DNA of 32,933 bases from the NCBI GenBank assembly GCA_927911475.1, contig CAKMPP010000018.1, positions 1-32,933 on the forward strand, in the 5' to 3' direction. The translations under genes were made by a program, and so were the position numbers. The stretch comes from an uncultured Solobacterium sp. (lineage in GTDB: Bacteria > Bacillota_I > Bacilli_A > Erysipelotrichales > Erysipelotrichaceae). Below, piece by piece: positions 1-9,428 of the stretch (position 1 is its first letter; each line of letters starts with the position of its first letter). The notes beneath the pieces were generated by a model. The model had not been told where the DNA came from and made no database searches. It was given only the letters and a program-made list of their open reading frames with translations.

Positions 1-97
1 TTTTTATAAAAGTACTCGAAAAAAATATCAGTTTACGCATACAATTAATTATAACTAACTAGTTTAGTTTGTATTATAAAAAGAGGTAAATTATCCC

Positions 98-1023
98 ATG
101 CATCGCATCCGTCAACATTCCAAACATTTTATACTTTTTACACTTATATTATCTATTCTATTTATGCTCATACAGGTCCCTTTTTATAAGGGGCAGGAAT
201 ATGGATATCAATATAAAAATGTCATGACAAAATTGAAGTTTCTTTCCATGGAGAAGGATAACTCTATCGATGTCATGTTTTTAGGCGATAGTGAAGGAAA
301 GGCTGCCTTCGATTCACTCAGTCTTTTCCATGAACATGGTATTAGTTCCTATAATCTGTGTACAAATTTTCAATGGGCTATTGATACGGTAGCACTTACA
401 AATCACATGTATGCATCACAAAAACCTAAACTTGTTGTGATGGAAGCTAGTTTCATTCTTACAACTCTTCGTAAACGACGTATCCTTCTAGCAAAGTATC
501 TTCCAATTTTTAATTATCATGAACTCTATAAACAATATCTAATTCATCCTGATAAACCAGATATATTGAAAGGCTTTAGCCCAACTGATAAGGCTGTACC
601 ATTTACTGGCTCTTTAGAATATATGATGGAAGATACATCCTATTATCCAATTGATGCATGGACATTAAACTACTTACAGCAGGTCAAGGAAAGCTTGGAA
701 AAACAAGGCACAAAGCTTCTGTTAGTCAGTGCACCAAATCCACTTTATTGGAATACTGCTAAACATAATGCCATTCAAGCATGGTGTGATCAAAACCAAG
801 TCACTTATTTAGACTATAATCTAAAACTAGATGAGTTAAATATGAACTGGCAAGAAGACTATCGTGATGGTGGCGACCACCTAAACTCTATGGTGCTAAA
901 AAGTTTATAAAGATTTTAGGCCAATACCTACAAGAGAATTACAATCTCAGTGACCATCACAATGATAGTGATTACGCAGATTGGGAAGAAGATTATCAAG
1001 CACTCTACGGAGGTACAAAATGA
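98..1023 (+). CDS. SGNH-fold O-acylation partner protein (frameshifted near its 3' end)
   Basis: Probable membrane-anchored SGNH hydrolase-like protein that works with the MBOAT acyltransferase downstream, as AlgJ/AlgX or PatB-type proteins do, to acylate a cell-surface glycan. The uninterrupted frame runs 98-910. It has one N-terminal hydrophobic segment (about residues 11-28) and a GDS block (FLGDSEGKAAF, about residue 62), and ends GGDHLNSMVLKSL. The GGDH segment fits the catalytic DxxH block. A base appears to be missing near 888-891. In the next frame the protein continues GAKKFIKILGQYLQENYNL and ends at a TGA at 1021-1023, giving about 308 residues and overlapping the ATG of the next gene. 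An AGAGGT ribosome site lies at 82-87. The start at 98 is well placed. Family assignment is good at the fold level; the glycan and the acyl group are unknown. Confidence 0.7.
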
Positions 1024-2534
1024 ATAAACTAATGTACTCCGCACCACTGTATTTTATAGCCTTCTTACCAGCAGTAATAATACTGTACCAACTTTGTCCA
1101 CAAAAGTTTAGAAAGTATATACTGTTACTGGCTAACTATGCATTCTTCTATATATGGTCAAAGTTCTTCCTTGTATATCAAGTAATTACCATGGTCATAA
1201 CATATGTATCTTCGAAAATCATTGACCATACATTAAACAAGAAAACCAAGAAGTTCATTCTTTTTTTAGCAATTGTAATAAACCTTGGCGTATTAGTGAT
1301 ACTGAAATACACAAACTTCTTAGGTGAAAACATCTTCGCTATCTTCCATCAACCATTTACACCTGTACGCTTAATCGCACCGATCGGAATTAGCTACTAT
1401 ACTCTACAGATGGTTTCCTATTTGATGGACATCTCTAGTGGAAAGATTCACGCTGATCATAGTATTGTTGATTTTGCGGTATATGCAAGTTTCTTCCCTA
1501 CTTTGATTCAGGGCCCAATTACACGTTTCAATGAAATCAAAGATAGCATTCTCGCATGTAATCCAATTACATATCAAAATCTGAAGTTTGGTAGTCAACG
1601 AATTCTATTTGGATTAATGAAGAAGATGATTATCGCAGATCGACTCGATCCTGCGGTGAGTAAAATCTTTACATCATACACACAGGATGGACTATTTAGT
1701 TTGATTGGTGCTGTATTATGTACAATCCAGTTGTATATGGATTTTTCAGGTATTGTGGATATCTGCTTAGGTAGCGCAGAAATCTTTGGTATTAAGTTAC
1801 CCGAAAACTTTAGACAACCATTCTTTGCGGAGAACGCTTCCGACTTCTGGCGTCGTTGGCATATCACGCTAGGAACTTTCTTACGTGACTATGTCTTCTA
1901 TCCAATTTCACTCGCCAAAACAACTCGCCGTCTATCAAAATTCTTTACAAAACATTTTGGTAAAGCCGCCGGTAAATTTATTGGTCCATTCATTGCATTA
2001 TTTGCGGTATGGTTTTTAAACGGTTTATGGCATGGTCCTTATTGGTCTTACATCTTCTATGGTCTATATTACTTCTGCTTTATGGTTCTAGAAATACTGT
2101 TGAAGAAACCAGTCGAAGATTTCTTAAAGAAATATCAAATAGGTGACAATCACATTGGTCTACGAATCTTTAGATTTGTAAAACTATTCATCATTGTTAT
2201 CGTTGGTGAACTATTCTTTAGAGCCAAAACATTAGTAGTTGGTTGGACGATGTTTAGTAGTATCTTTACAAACTTCCATCTATCCACATTTAAGGATACA
2301 TTACCATTCTTACGTTTAGATATGATTGACTGGAGTATTGTAATTGTAGGTATTGTCATTATTTTCTTGGTAGATTTCTATAAAGAATTCCATGGTTCTA
2401 TACGTAACGTAATCGAACTAAAACCAACATGGATACGTTGGTCAATTATTTATACTTGTATATTTGCACTCCTCATTTTTGGTGCCTATGGCCCTGGATA
2501 TGATATTGTTGCGATGATATACGCAGAGTTCTAA
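1020..2534 (+). CDS. MBOAT family O-acyltransferase (AlgI/DltB-like)
   Basis: Polytopic membrane O-acyltransferase of 504 residues that moves acyl groups across the membrane onto an extracellular polymer. About ten or more hydrophobic segments are visible. The AlgI-type signature FWRRWHITLGTFLRDYVFYP is followed by the conserved histidine motif NGLWHGPYWSYIFYG, which carries the catalytic His of MBOAT proteins. I place the start at ATG 1020, not at an in-frame upstream codon, because GGAGGT at 1009-1014 lies six bases ahead of it and because the ATG overlaps the repaired stop of the preceding SGNH gene (ATGA). The overlap implies translational coupling. Length matches the AlgI/PatA family (about 460-510). 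The substrate is not determined by sequence; teichoic-acid D-alanylation is less likely because no dltA or dltC is nearby. Confidence 0.88.
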   Translation: MNKLMYSAPLYFIAFLPAVIILYQLCPQKFRKYILLLANYAFFYIWSKFFLVYQVITMVITYVSSKIIDHTLNKKTKKFILFLAIVINLGVLVILKYTNFLGENIFAIFHQPFTPVRLIAPIGISYYTLQMVSYLMDISSGKIHADHSIVDFAVYASFFPTLIQGPITRFNEIKDSILACNPITYQNLKFGSQRILFGLMKKMIIADRLDPAVSKIFTSYTQDGLFSLIGAVLCTIQLYMDFSGIVDICLGSAEIFGIKLPENFRQPFFAENASDFWRRWHITLGTFLRDYVFYPISLAKTTRRLSKFFTKHFGKAAGKFIGPFIALFAVWFLNGLWHGPYWSYIFYGLYYFCFMVLEILLKKPVEDFLKKYQIGDNHIGLRIFRFVKLFIIVIVGELFFRAKTLVVGWTMFSSIFTNFHLSTFKDTLPFLRLDMIDWSIVIVGIVIIFLVDFYKEFHGSIRNVIELKPTWIRWSIIYTCIFALLIFGAYGPGYDIVAMIYAEF

Positions 2535-2541
2535 TCACATA

Positions 2542-2566
2542 AAAGGGATGCACTTGGCATCCCTTT
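2542..2566. terminator. Bidirectional Rho-independent terminator between MBOAT gene and uvrA
   Basis: A perfect 10-bp stem, AAAGGGATGC (2542-2551) and GCATCCCTTT (2557-2566), has a 5-nt loop. It sits 7 bases past the MBOAT stop and ends one base before the uvrA stop codon (2568-2570 on the other strand). The T-run is better on the minus strand (TTTTATG), so it mainly ends mutS-uvrA but can serve both convergent units. Confidence 0.88.
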
Positions 2567-2567
2567 A

Positions 2568-5406
2568 CTATTGGTGTTCTTTCGTCCACGCAATTGTCTT
2601 CTTTAAATACTGACCTGTCCAGCTTTTTTCAACTTTGATGATGTCTTCTGGTGTTCCTTGGGCAACGATTGTTCCACCGCCATCACCACCTTCAGGCCCT
2701 AAGTCAATAATCCAGTCAGCACACTTAATCACATCTAGATTATGTTCAATGATAATAACTGTATCACCATTATCTACAATTCTTTCAAGTACTGCAATTA
2801 AGCGATTCACATCATCTGTATGTAGACCGGTTGTAGGTTCATCTAAGATATAGATGGTCTTGCCAGTTGGACGCTTCTGTAATTCGCTGGCGAGTTTGAC
2901 ACGTTGTGCTTCACCACCAGAAAGAGTCGTTGATGACTGTCCAAGCTTAATGTAATTTAGTCCTACATCAGAGAGTGTCTGTAATTTATTCTTAATCTTC
3001 GGATGATTTGCGAAGAAATCGAGTGAATCTTCAACTGTCATCTCCAATACATCGTAGATATTCTTACCCTTGTATGTACACTGTAATGTCTCTTCGTTAT
3101 ATCTCTTACCGTGGCATACCTCACATGGTACATAAACATCTGGCAAGAAGTTCATAGAGATGACCTTTACACCATCACCTTGGCAAGCTTCACAACGTCC
3201 ACCTTTGACATTAAAGGAGAATCTTCCTTTTTCATAACCACGTAATCTTGCCTCTGGTGTCTTAGCGAAAATATCACGGATATCATCAAATACTCCTGTA
3301 TATGTGGCTGGGTTAGAACGAGGTGTACGTCCAATCGGATCTTGGTCGATTTGTACTAACTTATCGATATTCTCAAGTCCTTTGATAGACTTATACTTCC
3401 CTGGGTTCGCTTTTTGTTTTCCAAGGTTTTGTTGGACGGCTTTCATGAATACATCATTAACTAATGTACTCTTACCAGAACCAGATACACCTGTTACAAG
3501 CACCATCTTCCCTAACGGAAATTTCACGTTGATATTCTTGAGGTTATGTTCTGATACACCCTTCAGTTCTACAACTTTTCCACTGCCTTTACGACGTGTT
3601 TCTGGCATTGGAATCACTTTTCTACCAGACAAATATTGTCCCGTAATGGAGTTTGGAGAATTCTTGATTTCTTCTGGTGTGCCATTTGCGATAACCTCAC
3701 CACCATGAATACCTGCACCAGGTCCAATATCTACAATCCAATCTGAATGTAACATCGTATCTTCGTCGTGTTCCACGATAATGAGTGAGTTTCCAAGATC
3801 TCTCATATTTTGAAGGGTCTTGATTAACTTACTATTATCACGTTGGTGTAAGCCAATGGATGGCTCATCTAATACATATAGAACACCTGATAGTCTTGAA
3901 CCGATTTGGGTTGCTAGACGGATACGCTGTGCTTCACCACCAGAGAGCGTTCCTGCCAAACGATCAAGTGATAGGTATTCTAGACCTACATCTTTCAAGA
4001 AGGATAAACGGTTACGAATTTCTTTGAGTACTAACTCCGCAATCTTTGTCTTTTCAACATCTAGCTTTAGATTGTTAATCCAATCTAGTGCTTTGCCTAC
4101 GGATAGTTGTGTAAACTCGCAGATATTTTTATCTCCAACACGTACACTAAGTGCTTCTGGATTGAGTCTTTGTCCATGACACTTAGGACACACCGACTCT
4201 ACCATGAAGGAATGATACCACTCTTTACTCATAGAACTAGTTGTCTCTACGTAACGACGTTCAATCATATTCTTAATTCCCTCGATGAAGTCATTACGGT
4301 TATAACTATTCCCACCAGAGGATGTGATGGTATAACGAATTGGCACATCACTACCATAGAGGATTACTTCTAACTGTTTCTTTGTTAGATCTTTGATTGG
4401 TGTATCTAAATCAATCTTATAATGCTTTAGCAGGACTGCGAATGTCTGCCACTCAATGTTATCTGTTCCAATAATATTCTTGTAGTAGCGAATCCCGCCC
4501 TGACGAATAGACTTAGAACGATCTGGAATTAAGTTATCCACATCAACTTCCTCTGTAATACCCAAACCATGACAGTTATCACAGGCACCGATTGGCGCAT
4601 TAAAGGAGAATAAACGAGGTTCTAACTTTGGTACTGTAAAACCACAGATATGACAAGAGAAGTGTGTGGAAAAATCCAATTCTTCTTCCCCATTAAGTAC
4701 GATTACTCGTCCATCTGCTAGATTCAATGCTGTTTCTATAGAATCATATACACGGGATCTAGATTCATCTGTCTTTACGATACGGTCAATTACCACATCA
4801 ATATCATGACGTTTATTCTTTTCTAACTCTGGTTCATCCTCCAACATCACAACTTCACCATCGATGCGTACACGGATATAACCATCTTTCAATAGTTTCG
4901 CAAATACATCTTTAAAACTTCCTTTTTTTATTTCTGACCGTAGGCGCAAGTACTGTTAACTTACTACGATCTGGTAAATCCATCACTTGGTTAACCATCT
5001 CTGTAATGGTCTGCCCTGTGATTGGAATATTGTGATTTGGACAGTATGGTACACCTGTTCTTGCGTATAGAAGACGCAAGTAGTCATAGATTTCTGTCAC
5101 GGTTCCAACCGTAGAACGTGGATTGTTAGACGTTGTTTTCTGATCGATGGAAATCGCTGGAGATAATCCTTCAATTAACTCGACATTTGGCTTTTCAACT
5201 CCACCTAAAAACTGTCTTGCGTATGCGGAAAGAGATTCTACATAGCGTCGTTGTCCTTCGGCGTAAATTGTATCAAAGGCAAGTGAGGTCTTTCCACTTC
5301 CTGAAAGACCTGTCATTACTACCATTTTATTGCGAGGTATTTCCAAGGAAATATTCTTAAGGTTATTCTCCTTGGCACCTCGTATTGTAATCTTATCTAA
5401 TTCCAT
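2568..5406 (-). CDS. uvrA: Excinuclease ABC subunit A (frameshifted)
   Basis: Damage-recognition ATPase of nucleotide excision repair, acting with UvrB and UvrC. The N-terminal part (4912-5406) has the first Walker A (GLSGSGKT, residues 33-40) and the Q-loop region. The rest (2568-4949) has the CxxC-x(n)-CxxC zinc module (CHICG...CDNCHG), two ABC signatures (LSGGEAQRIRLA and LSGGEAQRVKLA), a second Walker A (GVSGSGKST), a second zinc module (CEACQGDG...CEVCHG) and two DEP/EH Walker B and switch sites. The frame breaks in a run of seven T (4923-4929). With six the protein reads VRNKKGSFKDVFAKLL and is about 945 residues, normal for UvrA. The start ATG overlaps the mutS stop by one base and has AGGAGGTG at 5415-5422. 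Every catalytic motif is present. Confidence 0.95.
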
Positions 5407-7929
5407 TACTTCTTCACCTCCTCACAAAGGTCATTTAACATCACCCAAGCCTCACGTGGGGAAAGATTATCTGGATCAACTTGTTTGAGTTTTTCCATCA
5501 AAGTTTCTGTACGTGGATCTTCTTTATACATTTCTACCAACTGGTAGTTTTGTTGTACAACTCTCTTGGTTGATTCTAATTCCTTCTGTAAATCTTTTGC
5601 TCGATTTAATACTGCATCTGGTAATCCTGCAAGTCTTGCGACGTTGATACCATAAGAATGTCCAGCAGGACCTTCTGCCATCTTATATAAGAATGTGACT
5701 TCATCATTGTTTTCTTTTACTACAACATGCATATTCTTCACGTTTGGAAGGTTATCCGAAATCACTGTTAGTTCATGATAGTGTGTACTAAACATGGTTT
5801 TAGCGTGTATACAGGTTGCGATATATTCGATCATTGCCTGTGCTAATGCCATACCATCATAAGTGGATGTACCGCGCCCGATTTCATCAAATAATATCAA
5901 GGATGAGGAAGTTGCCTCCTGTAGAGCGAGGTTAGCTTCTGACATCTCTACCATGAATGTAGATTGTCCACTGAGGATATCATCCGAAGCACCAATGCGT
6001 GTAAAAATCTTATCGAAGATAGGCATCATACAACTCTTTGCAGGTACGAAACATCCCATCTGTGCCATGATAACGATTAATGCAGTTTGACGCATATAGG
6101 TTGATTTACCACCCATGTTTGGACCAGTAATCAGTAAGATATCCTGGTTCTTATGTATATCTGTAGAGTTTGCGACGTACTTTGGATTCTTCATCATGTC
6201 ATCCAAGATTGGATGCTTACCGTTTCAATGAAGAGATGGTCCTCATCAAACTGTGGGCGAACATAACCATACTTCGCAGACACTTCTGCCATGGCAACCT
6301 GTGCATCGACCTCTGCCAAAAACTTACTTAATTTCTGAAGTCTTGGTAAGTATGCACGAATTTCATCTAATATCATTTGAAATAATTGCTTCTCAATGCG
6401 AATTGCATTTTCTTCCGCATGTAAGATTGCGTCTTCTTTCTCTTTTAATTCAGGAGAGATAAATCGTTCATTATTTGTTAATGTTTGACGACGGATATAT
6501 CCCCAATCGTCTTGTACAGCTTGTGCAGCTGCTTTAGAGATTTCAATATAATAACCAAAGACTTTGTTGTAGCCGATTTTGAGTGCTTTAATACCTGTTC
6601 TTTCTCTTTCCTTGGCTTCAAGCTCCGCAATGAATGTTCGACCACTATGTTGAATCTTGCGTGCTTCATCTAGTTCTGCGTTATAGCCATCCCTAAACAT
6701 TCCACCATCGCTTATCTGAACTGGCGGATTATCCACAAACGCATCCTTCAACTTCTGGTAGAGTTCTTGCAAAGGATCAACTTTACGCTTTTCATCAAAG
6801 ACCGTCTCATCTAATGCATGCATGATAGACGGTACTTCTGCTAATGTCTTTGTCAAACGTTGACAATCCACCGCATTTGCCGTATTCATTGCACATCTAG
6901 CAATGAGTCTTTGTAAGTCATAAATATTTACTAAAAACTATCACGCAATTTGTTGTCTTTTGCATGAAGTTTTTGAATGAGCCATTCGGTCTTATTAAAA
7001 CGTGCTTCAATCTTCTCTCTTGAAACAAGTGGCTTTTCAATCCACTTCCGTAGCTGTCTTGACCCCATCGCAGACTTACACATATCTAAAAATGACCATA
7101 GTGTAATTGCCTTACCATTTTCATGTAAGGATTGAACAAGTTCTAGATTCTGACGTGTCGCAAAGTCCATATATAATACTTCGTCTTCACGTTCGATGCG
7201 TGTTACCTGTAAGTGACCCAACATATGCTTCTGGGTATTTTCCAGGTAGTTTAGCATACGCCCATATGCTTGCATGTCATAATCTTTGAGGATACCTTCG
7301 GTCAATGGTAGATACTCTTCTTTAATACATGTTTCGTCACAATAAGAAATGACAATCTGCAATTCTCTAAAACTCTTGAGTGTCTTTTCTTTAAAATCAC
7401 TAGATACTACAACTTCACGTACATTTGAACGCAGTAGTGTTTGCATTAACAATACATCTTTGTGCTCGATATTTTGTACATAGTTTTCACCTGTACTCAT
7501 TTCTACAATTGCTAGCGAATACCCATATCCATAATCAGTAATTGCAGCTAAATATACAGAGGTCTTTTCATCAGAGATTTCTTGCATGACAGTACCTGGT
7601 GTAATCACACGAATGACATCGCGTGTAACTAGACCAACCGCTTCTTTTGGATCTTGTGTCTGTTCACAAATCGCAACCTTAAAACCACGAGATACAAGTC
7701 TTGGGATATACGCAGCTGCCGCATGATGTGGAATACCACACATCGGTACACGTTCCTCAACACCCGCATTCTTTCCTGTTAGTACAAGATCTAATTCTTT
7801 GGACGCAATCTTCGCATCATCAAAGAACATCTCATAGAAATCGCCTATACGATAGAACAAGATTGCGTCTTCATATTCTTTTTTGACTGCAAGATACTGC
7901 TGCATCATCGGTGTATAATTTTCTGCCAT
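5406..7929 (-). CDS. mutS: DNA mismatch repair protein MutS (two frameshifts)
   Basis: Mismatch-recognition ATPase that starts methyl-independent mismatch repair. It is seen in three pieces. At 6931-7929 are domains I-II with the mismatch-binding Phe-x-Glu motif (GDFYEMF). At 6194-6889 is the core/clamp. At 5406-6206 is the ATPase with Walker A (TGPNMGGKST), Walker B (LILFDEIGRGTSTYDG) and the HTH end. The first break is in the A5 run at 6933-6937; in the correct frame the protein continues NIYDLQRLIARCAMNTANAV. The second is near 6216-6219, where one missing base restores KHPILDD. The repaired length is about 841 residues, normal for the family. The gene is cotranscribed with uvrA (one-base overlap). 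No mutL lies in this window. As written, no complete MutS would be made. Confidence 0.94.
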
Positions 7930-7951
7930 ATTCGCCTCTCAAAACATATGT

Positions 7952-7960
7952 ATTATAGCA
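7952..7960 (-). promoter_or_regulatory. Probable mutS promoter (extended -10)
   Basis: On the minus strand TGCTATAAT reads as an extended -10 element (TATAAT at 7952-7957, TG at 7959-7960). It lies 22 bases upstream of the mutS ATG, with a GAGAGG ribosome site at 7935-7940. No good -35 is seen, which is usual for extended -10 promoters. Confidence 0.55.
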
Positions 7961-8026
7961 TAGTTGTCCATATTCCTTGTGGTCGAAGACCGATGGGTAT
8001 GCATCAAGATATATAATATATTTACT

Positions 8027-8130
8027 ATTTCGACCATAATCGAAATGATATTAATTATTTCTCATAGTTTCGACTATAATCGAAATTAATATTGAAAATG
8101 ATTTATATTTCGACTATAATCGAAATATAA
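8027..8130. repeat. Three 40-bp-phased palindromes (ATTTCG-N8-CGAAAT)
   Basis: Three copies of an inverted repeat lie at 8027-8046, 8068-8085 and 8103-8130. Each has TTTCG and CGAAA arms around an 8-base core, ACCATAAT in the first copy and ACTATAAT in the other two. Equivalent bases sit at 8031, 8071 and 8111, exactly 40 bp apart. The last copy has the longest arms (TTATATTTCG and CGAAATATAA, 10 bp). The DNA between copies is AT-rich and not repeated. The layout looks like a multi-site operator for the ATPase gene at 8144; the binding protein is unknown. Confidence 0.85.
8092..8120 (+). promoter_or_regulatory. Promoter of the DUF4143 ATPase gene, -10 buried in a palindrome
   Basis: TTGAAA (8092-8097) and a perfect TATAAT (8115-8120) are separated by 17 bp. 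The -10 element is the core of the third palindrome, so a protein bound there would block RNA polymerase. Transcription would begin near 8127, just ahead of AGGAGG (8133-8138) and the ATG at 8144, giving a very short leader. Confidence 0.72.
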
Positions 8131-8143
8131 TAGGAGGTGCTAT

Positions 8144-9352
8144 ATGGAGTATATTTTACGACAAAGTTATCTAAATGAAATTCAAAAATTTATTAATAAG
8201 CCCATCACTAAAATATTGATTGGTATGCGCCGTGTTGGTAAATCTACAATATTGAAAATGATTTCTGAAGTCCTTTTAAAGGATATCCCAAGTGAAAACA
8301 AAATCTTTTATGAATTTTGAAAGTTCTGGAATTGACTTGGGATACGAAATGCAGAAACTTTTGCCAAGTATCTACAGCCATTCCTCAAACAAAATAATGA
8401 CAAAAAATATTTCTTCTTCGATGAAATCCAAGTAGTTCATCATTGGGAAGAAGTTATCAATGGCCTACAAGCAGATTATGATTGTGATATTTATATTACA
8501 GGTTCTAATTCGACAATGTTGTCAAGTGACCTAGCCACTGTACTTGCGGGAAGATATGTTCAATTTGAAATCTATCCATTTACATTCAAGGAATTTATTG
8601 ATTGTTATAAAGATTTGCAATTATCACAAGAAGAATACTTCACTAAGTTTATTGAAATTGGTGGTCTTCCTGCTATTAAACACTTTCAACTCGATCCAAA
8701 TCCAAGCTATAAATATCTTTCAGATATCTATAATACCGTCTTAGTGAAGGATGTTTTGGAATATAATCAGATTCGCGATATAGATATTTTCAATCGTATA
8801 CTGTTATACGCTGCCGAAAATATCAGTCATACTTTCTCAGCTTTAAATATCCGAAATTTTCTAAAGAGTGAAGGTCGTAATGTTTCAGTAGATACCGTTT
8901 TAAATTATCTGAATTTTTGTATCAATGCCTTTATTTTAAAGAAAGTAGCTCGCTACGATACGATTGGCAAAAATATTTTAAAAGTTGAAGAAAAATATTT
9001 CCTAACTGATCACGGCTTTAGACAGGCAAAAGGTTTCTCCAATGGCAAAGACATTGAACGTGTATTAGAAAATATTGTTTATATAGAATTATTACAGCGT
9101 GGTTATGCCGTCTATATTGGCAAAGTAAAGGATAAAGAAATCGACTTCATCGCAGAAAAGGATGGTAAACGTTTCTATTTCCAAGTTTGTTATTTATTAG
9201 CAACAGCCGAAACACGCAAAAGAGAGTTTGAAATCTATCACGAGATTTCCGATAACCATCCAAAGTATGTCTTATCTATGGATACTATTGATTTTAGCCA
9301 AGAGGGATATATCCATAAAAATATCATCCACTGGCTATTAGACAAAGAGTAA
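8144..9352 (+). CDS. AAA family ATPase with DUF4143 C-terminal domain (two frameshifts)
   Basis: ATP-binding protein of the AAA_14/DUF4143 group, about 402 residues when repaired. The N-terminal part starts at ATG 8144 behind AGGAGGT and carries Walker A (GMRRVGKST). The middle, in a third frame, has Walker B (KYFFFDEIQVV) and the sensor ITGSNSTML. The C-terminal half has the DUF4143 region, ending with EIDFIAEKDGKRFYFQVCY, a degenerate nuclease-fold site with Gln where many relatives have Glu-x-Lys. Breaks: an extra T in 8306-8309 (repaired reading IFMNFESSGIDL) and a missing base near 8336 (repaired reading IRNAETFAKYLQPFLKQNN). The cellular role of this family is not established; a link to transfer or defence is speculative. 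The gene stands alone, is divergent from mutS, and is under the palindrome array. Confidence 0.8.
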
Positions 9353-9365
9353 GATTCTACTAAAA

Positions 9366-9388
9366 AATCACTTCAAAATGGAGTGATT
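9366..9388. terminator. Bidirectional terminator between ATPase gene and glycosidase operon
   Basis: The stem is AATCACT (9366-9372) with AGTGATT (9382-9388), extended by one wobble and one C-G pair, around a 5-nt loop. On the minus strand it is followed by six T, so it most strongly ends the long sugar operon whose last stop is at 9429. On the plus strand only CTTT follows. Confidence 0.72.
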
Positions 9389-9428
9389 CTTTGTGTCTGC
9401 TTTTTAACCGAGTATTCAATTTTTATTT

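Noticed and set aside
4923..4929. Programmed frameshift in the T7 (A7 on the coding strand) of uvrA
   Set aside because: UvrA is not known to need recoding, and the same kind of break occurs in many unrelated genes here, so one common cause is more likely.
8027..8130. Three repeats considered as a short CRISPR array
   Set aside because: Repeats are only about 18-20 bp and fully palindromic, intervals are AT-rich promoter DNA, and no cas gene is near. A promoter -10 inside the repeat fits an operator better.
8144..9352. ATPase gene as part of a mobile element
   Set aside because: No terminal inverted repeats, target duplications, transposase or integrase were found around it.
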